A stretch of 64,000 nucleotides of DNA from NCBI GenBank assembly GCA_023453025.1, contig JAEXUD010000018.1, forward strand, positions 16,310 to 80,309, in the 5' to 3' direction. Shown here piece by piece: positions 26,222 to 35,628 of this stretch (its first letter is position 1; each line of letters starts with the position of its first letter). The position numbers were made by a program, and so were the translations under genes. This stretch comes from Bacillota bacterium (lineage in GTDB: Bacteria > Bacillota > Clostridia > Tissierellales > Sedimentibacteraceae). The notes beneath the pieces are model-generated. The model searched no databases and was not told the origin of the DNA. It worked only from the letters and a program-made list of their open reading frames with translations.

Positions 26222-26593
26222 ATGGGCGACAATACAAAGCTTATGAGTATCGTTTTTAATTTAGAAGATCCTCTGCTGACAAGAGAATATCCCTCTGATA
26301 TTGTTTTGTTTCAAACCTTTACCACACTTCAGACGAATACACCTATATGGACACCCGATACTGATAAAAGTATTTTCCTGACTGCATTGCAGGTTTCTGC
26401 CCCTGCCCCTGTTGTTGTGCAATTAAACAGAGGAAGTAATGCTGCCTTTATGTCAATGGCCCTTACCAGTACTCTTGCCACATATGGCATGAGCTTTTCC
26501 TCTCCGATTGAATTTAATCCGGATGAGACAATCTCCATTACAACTGATATCGAAGGGACAGTCAATATTACTCTTTTAGGTTATGAGCTTTAA
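26222..26593 (+). CDS. Small beta-rich protein of the DUF4183 neighbourhood
   Basis: 123 residues, no family recognised. The sequence alternates hydrophobic strands with polar turns (SIFLTALQVSAPAPVVVQLN, ISITTD, VNITLLGYEL) and has no signal peptide or membrane helix. It is clearly paralogous to the first part of the next gene: TPIWTPDTDKSIFLTALQVS matches KTILWTPEPPKSIYLTSVQV, and both proteins end in a T-[LV]-[LF]-GYE strand. The ATG follows GACAGGAGTG. A structural role alongside the DUF4183 proteins is inferred from location and composition. Confidence 0.7.
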   Translation: MGDNTKLMSIVFNLEDPLLTREYPSDIVLFQTFTTLQTNTPIWTPDTDKSIFLTALQVSAPAPVVVQLNRGSNAAFMSMALTSTLATYGMSFSSPIEFNPDETISITTDIEGTVNITLLGYEL

Positions 26594-26626
26594 TGCTTTG
26601 ACAGGAAATTAAAGGAGAGCTATTTA

Positions 26627-27517
26627 ATGAAAAATAATATTCTATCTGCAAATAACATAGGGGAAGCTGACCCTCAAATCCTGTTAACTGCTACAGAAAG
26701 TTCTGATGTCATTAAATATTACAGCTATGGTATACAACCTTCAAAGACGATTCTTTGGACACCGGAACCACCAAAAAGTATTTATCTAACCTCTGTTCAG
26801 GTATCTGCTCCGTTAGCCGCATCAATTTTATTAAGCGATGACGATATCGATTTTTCATCTCTGAGAATATCACAGCCTTTCAGTACTGTAAGTCAGGCTT
26901 TTCCTTTATCCTTCAGGCTTGCAGCCGGTAATTCCCTTATGCTGAGTACTTCTGATTAGGAAATATCATGTAATACTTCCGGTGCTGCAACCGCCTCTCA
27001 AGTTGCATATAACGGCAGAAGCGATTTCACTAATGTTAATAATGCAGTTGGGCTTTCCGACGGGACTCTGGCCTCTTTAAGCTCTGCTCTGCTCACTCAG
27101 ACCAGAGGAAGACTTGTTCTGGAATACAGCATGCTGCCAACGCAATACGAGTATTTAGAAATTGAACAGGTTATAATAAAATATTATTGTCGTCTTAACC
27201 TGACCCTCGCTGTAGGTGTCAGCTCGATGATCCTTTACTGGCGGCCGGATAGCCAGTCAGACTGGATTGAATTACAAGAAATAAGTCTGTCTATAATAGG
27301 ATCTGCAAATTATTTAATCAACCCGATTGAGCATGATATTACCGATATGGTATTGGAAGCATCTGACCCTTGGGAGATAATCAATAATTTACAAACATCC
27401 TTTGTGGGAACACATACCGGTCTGGGTCTTGGAAATACGGTACAGCTGGATGCTATAGAAATTGAAATCTGTGCGGCAGGTAAAAATCAAATTACGGTTT
27501 TCGGATATGAAGCTTAG
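26627..27517 (+). pseudogene. Beta-rich structural gene interrupted by an in-frame amber codon
   Basis: One frame runs from the ATG at 26627 (after AAAGGAGAG) to 27517 with a single interruption, a TAG at 26957-26959 (codon 111). Past it the frame stays open for 185 codons (EISCNTSG, then VAYNGRSDFTNVNNAVGL, through the terminal ITVFGYEA). The first 110 residues are paralogous to the preceding gene. The last strand ITVFGYEA matches the paralogue's ITLLGYEL, so the two halves form one protein with a domain inserted before its last strand. It is either a recent nonsense mutation, a sequencing error, or amber readthrough. No pyrrolysine genes are in the window. An internal start such as the ATG at 27131 lacks a good ribosome site. 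Confidence 0.75.
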
Positions 27518-27643
27518 TTTTGCTGCAATATTTGATATATAAAAAACCCTCATTGAACATTCAAACAGTCTTTTGCTCGTTGTATTAATTTAGTATAGAG
27601 ATACACATCACATGCAGAAAAATCAAGAAAAATTATTTATTTT

Positions 27644-28909
27644 CTACACATTTTTATTTTTCTTTCTAAATTCATAAGGAGTAATATTTTCATGTTTTTT
27701 AAATATTTTACCATAATAATTTGAATCTTCTATTCCTACTGATTTAGCTACTTCAAATATTTTTAAATTGGATTCAATCAATAATTTTTTAGATTTATTT
27801 ATTCTTATATTTGTTAAATATTGGGTAATGCTAATTTTCATTTCTTTGTTAAATATTCCACTTAAATAATTTGGTACTACTTTAACATGTTCAGCTATGT
27901 CATTAAGAGAAATATTTTTATTGTAGTTTTGCTTTATATATTTAATAGCCTTTAAAGAAATACCGCTTAGACCTTTTCCATTTTTAACTACTTCACTTGT
28001 GCATATTCGTAATATATAATCAACAGTTCTATACATTTCATAAATATTAGGATATGTGTTTATTTTAAACTTTTTTTCAATTTCTTCATCTAAATTCAAG
28101 TCAAATATTATATTTAAATTATAAACTTGTCTTTTTATTTCAGTCATTATGTCCCAACAAAGGCTAATGTTATATCCCGTTCTCATTTGCTCCAAAAATA
28201 ACTCTTTTAATAAATTCTCACATAAATTTACTTGTCCGACAGTAACTGATTCAACAACTTCTGTCAATAAATGATGTGCTTGTGTATATGTAAACTCTTT
28301 TTTCCACTCTGACATTTTTTTGTGTGTCATGACAATATGACTATTATGGAAAAATGAAAGCATACTTAAGTCTTGCAGCCTTTTAAAAGCTGGTGCAAGT
28401 TGTTCATAACCATCTAATAATGGTGACATAACAGTGAAATTGAAATATCTTTTATCACCTTTAAATATTTCCTGCTCGTAAATTTTTTGAATCACTTCAT
28501 TTATATATTCTGCTAAGTGTCCTACTTCTTCATTTGAATGTTCTCCGCGATTAAATATAATACATATTTGCTTTGTATTAAAATAAACAAACATAAACAG
28601 TTCACAAGGGTAGTTGTTATCAGTCATATATTTGCAAATTATATCTTCTATTTTAGTAAATATTCTCATATACTCAGCCGCACCAATATTGTACACGTTA
28701 AAATATATTTCTTTCTTAATACCCGTCAACAATATATAATAGTTATTAAAGTTGATATTAAGTTTTTCATTAAAATGTTCCAATGACCTAATTACATAAT
28801 CTTCTTTCTGACCTGTAACTATTTCATTTAAAAATTGTTTATGTACAAAAGATGAATTACCGAATTTTAGATTATCATTAATACTAATACTATCAACATT
28901 TGACTCCAT
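27644..28909 (-). CDS. AraC-family transcription regulator
   Basis: 421 residues. The last 100 are a double helix-turn-helix AraC domain: ISLKAIKYIKQNYNKNISLN, VVPNYLSGIFNKEM, then FEVAKSVGIEDSNYYGKIFK and NITPYEFRKK. The first 310 residues resemble the long sensor regions of YesN-like regulators, with no receiver domain visible. It ends convergently with the beta-protein genes. It lies 141 bases below the exported flavin reductase, beyond that gene's terminator, so it is transcribed separately but could regulate it. No operator was identified. The ATG follows GGAG at short spacing. Confidence 0.85.
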   Translation of the reverse strand: MESNVDSISINDNLKFGNSSFVHKQFLNEIVTGQKEDYVIRSLEHFNEKLNINFNNYYILLTGIKKEIYFNVYNIGAAEYMRIFTKIEDIICKYMTDNNYPCELFMFVYFNTKQICIIFNRGEHSNEEVGHLAEYINEVIQKIYEQEIFKGDKRYFNFTVMSPLLDGYEQLAPAFKRLQDLSMLSFFHNSHIVMTHKKMSEWKKEFTYTQAHHLLTEVVESVTVGQVNLCENLLKELFLEQMRTGYNISLCWDIMTEIKRQVYNLNIIFDLNLDEEIEKKFKINTYPNIYEMYRTVDYILRICTSEVVKNGKGLSGISLKAIKYIKQNYNKNISLNDIAEHVKVVPNYLSGIFNKEMKISITQYLTNIRINKSKKLLIESNLKIFEVAKSVGIEDSNYYGKIFKKHENITPYEFRKKNKNV

Positions 28910-28957
28910 ATAAATCGCTCCTCAATTGTTAATATTATAACACACTACAATTTATAA

Positions 28958-28992
28958 TAGAAGAAAAACCCAAATATTATTTTGGGTTTTGC
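28958..28992 (-). terminator. Terminator of the exported flavin reductase gene
   Basis: On the minus strand AAAACCCAAA (28981-28990) pairs with TTTGGGTTTT (28965-28974) and runs into a TTCTTCT tract. Confidence 0.8.
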
Positions 28993-29050
28993 AATGGAGA
29001 GACTAACTATTTGAATTTCCTGATGATTATAATTAAAAAAATCAAAATTG

Positions 29051-30940
29051 CTATTTAACTTTAGTTAAAGCATCCTTAACAGCATCAATAATCGCATTGC
29101 TTGTAACAGTTGCACCTGATACAGTATCAACATCTGCAGACTGAGCCTCAACTATTGCTTGCGGTATATCTGATATTGCTTTATCTGATACATTTGGTGT
29201 TTCAGTGTGATTTATTACTTCAACGGATTCAATTTTATCTTTATCCATCTTAACTTTAACCTGCAATGTACCGCCCATGCCAGTACCTTCTCCCAGATAT
29301 TCATTTTCTCCTAAAGCAACATCAGCTGTGCTTTCTATTTCTGAAGGTATTGTATTTTCTACAGCTGTAACCGGAGTGTCATTTTTAGGCTGAGCTGCAT
29401 TTTTACCTGAAATTCTTCCAAAGAATACACATTCAGCTAAGTTTCCGCCGCCATTGTATATATCTGCATATACTGAACCAAGTTCTCCTGCACTGTATAA
29501 ATGAGGAATAGGGTTACCGTCTAAGTCAATTACTTCTCCATTTTCATTACGAACAGGACCACCTTGTGTATTAGTAAATGATGGAACAAGTTTCATTGCA
29601 TAATATGGACCATTTTCAGAAAGTGGTATTAAAGTTTCTGGTGAACGATCATGTTGCGGGTCATCGCCACCAGCACAATATGAATTATATTCGCTAACCT
29701 GGTTTACTAAGCCATCAGCATTAACTCCGACTTTTTCTGCTAACTCTTCAAGTGTATCAGCTTTTGTTATCCAGCCTTTAGCAATTTCATCTGAACTATC
29801 CTTGCTCCATGATGGATATATTGGACCATCTAAACGAGCAGCTTCATCAAATATTGCAAATGAAGGTGAAGGAATTTGCATTGAAACCCATGTGCCACTG
29901 TTATTTATATGTCCATGTCTTGGGAAAAATGCTTCATTAACAAAACGTGTACCATCAGATCCAACAAATACTACACTTTTTTTATTAAAACCGTACAACT
30001 GAATACCGTATCCAAATGAAATCTCACTATCAGGATCTTTAAAGTTTAAATCAGGACCTGACAGTGTGCTCATATGCCATAAATCCGCTCCAACTTTCAT
30101 AGCCATTTTTATACCGTCTCCTGTGTTGTAATGAGCACCTTTAGAGAAAGCTTCAGGCATCTGAGTATAATTTTCTACCATTGTTTCATTGTTTTCAAAT
30201 CCGCCTGTTGCCAGAACAACACCATTTTGTGCACGAACATTTAATATTTTCCCATCCTTTAGAACCTTAACACCAACAATAATTTTTGTTTCAGGATCTT
30301 GAATTAATTCAGTACCCGGTGCTTCGTACCAAACATCTATTGCATCTTTATGTTCTACAACATTTCTTTGCAGCAACTGCCAGAACAATCCTGTAAAAGC
30401 TTCCTCTTTATCGATAACAATTGAGCTGATTCCATCTGAACCAGGGGCTTCAGGATATTCAATTAATGGATACTCAATAATTTCTTTGGCTCCGTGAGCT
30501 GTCAGCCAATCTCTTGTAGCCATACTTCCATCCACTATAGTTTCAATAATTTCATCGCTTTGATTATCATAGCCGCCACGAATAGCTTCAAAATATGTTA
30601 TTGCTTTTTCCCTGTCAGTAGGCGCCAGAAGAATTTGAGCTGCATACTTTGTATTTCCGCCTTCTTCTCCTTTTGGTGCTTTCTCAAGAAGCAATACTTT
30701 TGCTCCTTCCTCTGCTGCTGTTACACCGGCTACTGCACCAGCTCCGCCATAACCTACAACAACAACGTCATAGACTGCATCCCACTTTACAGTATCCACA
30801 TAAGATTTATCGGTTTCAGCCGATTCTTTTGTCTCTTCAGAATTTTGTTGATTAGTTGCAGCAGGTTGTGCACAAGCTGAAAGGCTTAAAATCATAACTG
30901 CAACTAACAAAACTGAAACCAAACTTTTACTTTTTTTCAT
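29051..30940 (-). CDS. Exported FAD-dependent fumarate-reductase-like lipoprotein with FMN-binding domain
   Basis: 629 residues. A lipoprotein signal ends in LSLSAC (Cys near 23), followed by a Ser/Glu-rich linker. The FAD domain (about 55-510) has VVVGYGGAGAVAG, GGNTKYAAQ, GVVLATGGFENN, FVNEAFFPRHGH and TQGGPVRN...GNPIPHLYSAGELG, the pattern of flavocytochrome c fumarate reductase and urocanate reductase relatives. The C-terminal 80 residues are an FMN-binding domain with DTVSGATVTS, the threonine site flavinylated by ApbE. It thus looks like a cell-surface reductase of a carbon-carbon double bond, fed by extracytosolic electrons. The substrate is unknown and no ApbE gene is nearby. The ATG follows AGGGAGGATAAG. 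Confidence 0.88.
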   Translation of the reverse strand: MKKSKSLVSVLLVAVMILSLSACAQPAATNQQNSEETKESAETDKSYVDTVKWDAVYDVVVVGYGGAGAVAGVTAAEEGAKVLLLEKAPKGEEGGNTKYAAQILLAPTDREKAITYFEAIRGGYDNQSDEIIETIVDGSMATRDWLTAHGAKEIIEYPLIEYPEAPGSDGISSIVIDKEEAFTGLFWQLLQRNVVEHKDAIDVWYEAPGTELIQDPETKIIVGVKVLKDGKILNVRAQNGVVLATGGFENNETMVENYTQMPEAFSKGAHYNTGDGIKMAMKVGADLWHMSTLSGPDLNFKDPDSEISFGYGIQLYGFNKKSVVFVGSDGTRFVNEAFFPRHGHINNSGTWVSMQIPSPSFAIFDEAARLDGPIYPSWSKDSSDEIAKGWITKADTLEELAEKVGVNADGLVNQVSEYNSYCAGGDDPQHDRSPETLIPLSENGPYYAMKLVPSFTNTQGGPVRNENGEVIDLDGNPIPHLYSAGELGSVYADIYNGGGNLAECVFFGRISGKNAAQPKNDTPVTAVENTIPSEIESTADVALGENEYLGEGTGMGGTLQVKVKMDKDKIESVEVINHTETPNVSDKAISDIPQAIVEAQSADVDTVSGATVTSNAIIDAVKDALTKVK

Positions 30941-31189
30941 CTTATCCTCCCTGAATTTATTAAACTTTTATATCAATGTTAATATTATAACATTTAAGCA
31001 TTAATATAATAGGGGAAACATTTCATAAAACAAGGAAAATATTAAGGTTCTAAACACAGCATAAAACATAATCTTATGGTCGAGTGGGTAATATTGATGT
31101 CGCTGGAACTCATTTTATCATATCTGTTCCGATTATATAGCTTAATATTCTGTAAGGGAAAAGAGATTAATACTTTGTGTCATAAAAGT

Positions 31190-31792
31190 TTATTTTTGAG
31201 AATCAAGTATAAACATAGAAGCATCCTGTCCCATGAATATTTTACTCCCGGTATAAAACGTCCTGGATTGAACATTCTTATAGCCTATTTTAGTCATAAT
31301 ATTTGCTAGCTCAATTTGATCAAATCCATTATGAACTATATCAGAAATAATTTGTTCGTTTTTATTAAAATCTACGATTAATAAATGTCCTCCTTCATTG
31401 AGAACATCATATAATCTAGATAAAACTATTTCTGCATCACTAATGTGGAGTAAAACCTGGACCATAAAAATATAATCCGCATGTAAATCCGATAAACTTT
31501 CCTTTTCAAAATCAAAACATACTGTATCAGCATTTTGAATATTTAAGCCAGAAACCTTTTGCTTTATTTGATTAATCATATTTTGTGATGTATCTAAAAA
31601 AAGAACAGAACTAAACTCGTTTAACAAGTTCATTCCCACAAGGCCGGTTCCGCACCCAAAATCGATAGCTCTCTTGCTTTTTGTATCAACCAAATATTCT
31701 CGAATGGCATCTGATGATATATTTGCAATTTTGATTCTTTCAGGAGTATCATATACATTAGCTATCATTTCAAACTTATCTGTGTTTCCCAT
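31190..31792 (-). CDS. Class I SAM-dependent methyltransferase
   Basis: 200 residues. Motif I is AIDFGCGTGLVGMNLL, followed by VLFLDTSQNMINQIKQK (acidic loop), DTVCFDFE, a DYIFMVQVLLHISD strand-helix, LYDVLNEGGHLLIVDF, and a C-terminal IGYKNVQSRTFY strand. This is the ubiquinone/menaquinone-type methyltransferase fold; the substrate cannot be told. A longer frame exists, but the ATG at 31792 has GGAGAG at good spacing and the upstream residues look non-homologous. It lies between the flavin reductase and the EFR1 gene with no clear operon link. Confidence 0.8.
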   Translation of the reverse strand: MGNTDKFEMIANVYDTPERIKIANISSDAIREYLVDTKSKRAIDFGCGTGLVGMNLLNEFSSVLFLDTSQNMINQIKQKVSGLNIQNADTVCFDFEKESLSDLHADYIFMVQVLLHISDAEIVLSRLYDVLNEGGHLLIVDFNKNEQIISDIVHNGFDQIELANIMTKIGYKNVQSRTFYTGSKIFMGQDASMFILDSQK

Positions 31793-31967
31793 TATAAACT
31801 CTCCAATCTTCTTTATCCTAAAAACTATTTTCCAACAATCTTTTATACTTGTTATCAATACAACAGTCTCCGCATACCTTGAGTGGTCAAAAAATACGTC
31901 ACAGATATCTGGCAATCCCTTTGCGGCAACATCAAATTATATTTATTAAGTAAATAACTTTAAAATT

Positions 31968-32864
31968 TCAATCATCATTGCGTACGTAGTCAATAACTCC
32001 CTGCCAAAGAGGATTTTCATCATATGTATTTTCAGTCTCGCAACAATCTGTTTTGGCGTTTTCAATTATTTTATTCACATTAAATCCCTTTTTTAATACT
32101 GAAAACTTTAGTATTTTGGGTGATAATGCCTTGCAAGGACAGTTATATATACATTTTAAACACCAGATACAACGAAAACCAAACTTCGGTATTCCATTTA
32201 CCATTTTAATATTCTTCTGAGGACAATTACCAGCACATATGCTACATTTGCTGCACTCTTGTGATACTCGAATAAATGCTCCAAAAAATCTTGCTCCTAA
32301 ATGCTCCCCTATTCCCACGGTTGCAAAAAATCTATCCTGTAATTTAGGATGAGATACCCTTTTTTTATCAGATAAAATATCTTGTATAATCTTGTTTACT
32401 TTAAGAGGTAAAACCTTGATTAAATCAAGATTTAATCCTGCCTCTGCCTGTAAAGCAAAATTAGACGGCATAACAATCATCTTTTCATATATGATGTCAT
32501 AACCTTTTCTTTTAAGTATCCGCTTACACTTTACACGGCAAGCCGTATTTGGAGAAACTTCACCCCCTCCAGAGACAGAAATAATAACTGCAGGTATATT
32601 TTTAATTATTGGTAATTGAGTAAGCCATTTTTCAGTTATAGAAGCCATTCTAAACCCATATACAGGTGAAAGTATGATCAGTAAATCTGTCTCTCCAATA
32701 TCATGTGGATTATTAGCAGCTATATTCATTTTAGCTGTATTAATGTTTAATTTTGACAGCTGTTCTGCAAAACACTCACATACTTCTTCAGTACAACCTG
32801 TTCCAGAAAAATAAGCTAATAAAATTCTTTCAGGAAAATTTTTATTATCGCTGATAGGTATCAA
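31968..32864 (-). CDS. EFR1-family flavodoxin-ferredoxin protein
   Basis: 298 residues. The N-terminal half is a flavodoxin-like domain: LLAYFSGTGCTEEVCECFAE with the phosphate loop, LIILSPVYGFRMAS, VIISVSGGGE. The C-terminal half carries two 4Fe-4S clusters, CSKCSICAGNCP and CIWCLKCIYNCP. EFR1 proteins are common in anaerobic Firmicutes and presumably move electrons between flavin and iron-sulfur partners; the actual partner is unknown. A possible ribosome site (AAAGGAG) precedes it. The small region 32865-32987 below the next remnant shows nothing else. Confidence 0.88.
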   Translation of the reverse strand: MIPISDNKNFPERILLAYFSGTGCTEEVCECFAEQLSKLNINTAKMNIAANNPHDIGETDLLIILSPVYGFRMASITEKWLTQLPIIKNIPAVIISVSGGGEVSPNTACRVKCKRILKRKGYDIIYEKMIVMPSNFALQAEAGLNLDLIKVLPLKVNKIIQDILSDKKRVSHPKLQDRFFATVGIGEHLGARFFGAFIRVSQECSKCSICAGNCPQKNIKMVNGIPKFGFRCIWCLKCIYNCPCKALSPKILKFSVLKKGFNVNKIIENAKTDCCETENTYDENPLWQGVIDYVRNDD

Positions 32865-32987
32865 CTCCTTTCTTATGAAATTATTTTTTGCTTAAAAGCC
32901 AGATAAACACTTTGACAATGCCTTGAATGTGTAAAAAAGATGTCGCATGAGCTCGGCGGCAAATTGATAAATTTATAATTTAGGACA

Positions 32988-33212
32988 CTATATATTTATG
33001 TTATCTTTTCTCCATTTCAATATTAATGCAGAAATCGCAATCAATAATATAATAGTTGTGACAAGTCCGCCTTCGGGGCCAAAATCCCCTCCCGTAAGTA
33101 TATCAGAACCAATTCGTTGTGCTTGAAATATCTTTTCACCATTATCAGCAAAACCGCTGACCGGAAGTCCATATATATTACCAAGAGCAAAATTCCAAGC
33201 AAAAAATGCTCC
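32988..33212 (-). pseudogene. CPBP (CAAX-type) intramembrane protease, C-terminal remnant
   Basis: In a frame different from the overlapping hypothetical gene, the minus strand reads GAFFAWNFALGNIYGLPVSG, later ILTGGDFGPEGGL and a final hydrophobic helix ending in WRKDNINI and a stop at 32988-32990. The AWNF-x-x-GN, G-x-PVSG and LTGG-x-FGPEGG pattern is typical of the last two helices of CPBP-family proteases. The upstream two-thirds of that gene is gone, replaced at about 33212 by the coding sequence of an unrelated protein. This is a recombination scar. Confidence 0.7.
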
Positions 33213-33757
33213 TCATCATAAATAATTTCATTTTGTTGTTTCCCTTCTTTATTTAATATATAAATCTTAAAGATAAGTTTGCCTGTATCAATCGTGTCAT
33301 ATGACGGTCTCATGGTCGTTATACCTTCTGGTTTAATGTCTCTGTATTTACCTCTTTTTTCAATTAATGAACATTCAAAGGTACAGTGAGGAAACCTAAT
33401 AACAGTATTGTCACCATTTAGTTGGTCTACACTTACATACCCACCTAATGCTTGTACCGCTTCCATAAAACAGTTCATAAATATATACGCTCTATTCCTT
33501 TGCTTATCTGAAACGTCAATATTCAGAACGGTACTTTTAGTCGAATACCTTTCATACTTCAATTTATATTGAACACTAAACGGCAAATATTCCTTATATT
33601 TTTCCTTTTCTCTTGCCTTCCTATTTTCAATTTCACTGCTATGTCTGTTAATTAATTCATTATACTGGTTTCCTTTAAATTCAGACTTTAGGCTCCTGCA
33701 CCATTTAATGTATTCTTCCTCATTTTCAATATTAACTCTAACAACATTATTTTTCAT
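33041..33757 (-). CDS. Hypothetical protein, probably truncated and chimeric at its C-terminus
   Basis: 238 residues, family not recognised. The first 182 residues are polar and well composed (EEYIKWCRSLKSEF, STVLNIDVSDKQRNRAYIF, TFECSLIEKRGKYRDI, KLIFKIYILNKEGKQ). The last 56, after IIYDEEH, are translated from the out-of-frame remnant of a CPBP protease and are not native. The original protein therefore probably continued beyond the breakpoint near 33212. The ATG follows GAGG and overlaps the preceding gene by 11 bases, so the pair was an operon. Confidence 0.6.
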   Translation of the reverse strand: MKNNVVRVNIENEEEYIKWCRSLKSEFKGNQYNELINRHSSEIENRKAREKEKYKEYLPFSVQYKLKYERYSTKSTVLNIDVSDKQRNRAYIFMNCFMEAVQALGGYVSVDQLNGDNTVIRFPHCTFECSLIEKRGKYRDIKPEGITTMRPSYDTIDTGKLIFKIYILNKEGKQQNEIIYDEEHFLLGILLLVIYMDFRSAVLLIMVKRYFKHNELVLIYLREGILAPKADLSQLLYY

Positions 33758-35405
33758 TCTCGGTTACCTCGCTTTCAAAACAGCAGCCTACCCGATAAAG
33801 TGTATCTATTAATATCTCTAATTTTTCCGAATTTTTTACTGTGTTTGGTATAAAGTATCTGGGTCTGCTGTCTTGAAGAATAATTGCCAACCCCGACATA
33901 AGTGTTGATAATGTTGGATAATCAAATGAATTTATGTATTCATATCTTTTATCATTGTGATATGTATGACTGTTTGTTCCCCATGAATCTATTTCATTTA
34001 TATGAATTCCCACTATAAAGTTTCTCATAGATGCAAGGGTATTAATCATATCATCCATATCTTTTTTTATTGTATTTCTTCTATTTGAATCCGTGAAATC
34101 AACCGACAATTTCAACTGCAGCTTTAATTCCTTGCAGGTGTTTCTAAGGCGTGCAATATCATTAACTGTTGAAAACAAATAGTCTTTATCCTTACTTCTC
34201 TTTGTATAGCCATTGATAACAGCTATTTTCATCTTTGTATATCTCCGCATACTTTTTTCAAACATTTGATATTTTTCAAAGAATTTCTCCTCGGTATAAT
34301 CCGGGGTGCGATAAGGTGATAGGAACTCCAACAGCCTTGGCGCTCCAAACTGCTTGAAACTTGCATGCAGATTTTTTTTCATATTTTCCAATGCGTCTTT
34401 ACTTTTCCAAATCTCATCATTCGTCTTTTCATATACTATAGAAAGAACATAATCTTGTCCTGGATCTTCTTTCATTATCCCATTTTTAGTTTCTATATAT
34501 TTAATATTTGAATATATGTCGCATGGATAATTCAATCCCTCAACAAGCACTGGTTTTAGTATTCTTTTCTTCTTTGCCAGATTGACCCTTTCGCTTTCAA
34601 TACATAATTTCACATATTCCGGCCAATAATCTTGGTCATGGACATCTTCAAACAGCCAATAATACATTATGAGCATCTCCAGCTCGCCTTTATGCCCTTC
34701 TATAAATTCACGATGCCTGTTTCTGTTATATATGTCATTAATGTTGAAGGGATTGTCCTGATATCTGTAATCATATTTATTGATGTGATAAAAGGTTTCA
34801 GTTTGTCTGTCATATTCCACATCAACATATTTTTTATAAAATTTATATGAAATATCTCTGGCATACTCAAGTAAATCCACTTTATATTTTCTAAAAACCT
34901 CAATAACCCAATCTGAAATTGCATTGTCAAGTTCTTTCATATCAGACATATAAGGCTCTTCTGTTTGTGTTTCTCTGTATTCCTTAGCCATCGCTGCTAT
35001 ATTGTTTAATAGTTCTTCTGTTAGAGCAACATTTAGTTTCCTTTTGCATACATACTCTGCAATCTTTCGGTCATCCTCAGGAAGGTAAAACAATTCAATA
35101 TCTTCAATTTCTTCGCTTGCCTTGAACATTAGTTTATCTATGCGCTTTTTGCTTTCCCAATAATACGAAATTATAAATTCATACATTGTTGGAAAACTTT
35201 CAATTATTCTGTCCTTAAACTTGTCCACTGCCTGCTGCATTTTAACCTGTTCATAGCTATAATCTTCTAAATTTAAATATTGATTGAAATAATCCATGAC
35301 ATATTGAATAACTGTTCCCATATTTTCTGAATGTTTCTGGAAATCAAATTCATCCAGCTTGTCTTTTTTCTTCCTTGAAGCAATATAATCTTCAATTGTC
35401 AGCAT
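33747..35405 (-). CDS. Hypothetical protein, possibly TIM-barrel-like C-terminal part
   Basis: 552 residues, not recognised. The N-terminal 330 residues are helical and rich in Tyr, Asp and Lys (MYEFIISYYWESKKRID, RYQDNPFNINDIYNRNRHRE). The C-terminal part contains spaced strands such as MKIAVINGY, LQLKLSVDFTDS, FIVGIHINEIDSWG and ILQDSRPRYFIP, whose order resembles a sugar-isomerase-type barrel. This is only a suggestion. No membrane segments or signal. The ATG follows TTAGGAGGC. It overlaps the downstream chimeric gene by 11 bases. The pair looks like an accessory, possibly defence-related operon whose second gene is damaged. Confidence 0.65.
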   Translation of the reverse strand: MLTIEDYIASRKKKDKLDEFDFQKHSENMGTVIQYVMDYFNQYLNLEDYSYEQVKMQQAVDKFKDRIIESFPTMYEFIISYYWESKKRIDKLMFKASEEIEDIELFYLPEDDRKIAEYVCKRKLNVALTEELLNNIAAMAKEYRETQTEEPYMSDMKELDNAISDWVIEVFRKYKVDLLEYARDISYKFYKKYVDVEYDRQTETFYHINKYDYRYQDNPFNINDIYNRNRHREFIEGHKGELEMLIMYYWLFEDVHDQDYWPEYVKLCIESERVNLAKKKRILKPVLVEGLNYPCDIYSNIKYIETKNGIMKEDPGQDYVLSIVYEKTNDEIWKSKDALENMKKNLHASFKQFGAPRLLEFLSPYRTPDYTEEKFFEKYQMFEKSMRRYTKMKIAVINGYTKRSKDKDYLFSTVNDIARLRNTCKELKLQLKLSVDFTDSNRRNTIKKDMDDMINTLASMRNFIVGIHINEIDSWGTNSHTYHNDKRYEYINSFDYPTLSTLMSGLAIILQDSRPRYFIPNTVKNSEKLEILIDTLYRVGCCFESEVTENEK

Positions 35406-35628
35406 AATAATTGCCTCCTAATATTGATTGTTTAATGCTCAGATTTATAGTCTAAATTCAAACCGTATAAAATTCAATAATATTTTATAATGATTTTTAG
35501 TTGGATGGGCTCTAAGAAAGAACCAGTAAACATTACTTACCATTTTTACGTCCAAAATAAAAATTTCACCTAATTGTTGGGTATATGATACAAACTCTTA
35601 AATTCAGAGTTGTCATAAACAAATAGCC

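Noticed and set aside
26627..27517. Pyrrolysine-containing protein
   Set aside because: Possible but unsupported: no pyl genes are in the window and a structural beta protein is an unlikely host. Kept only as an amber interruption.
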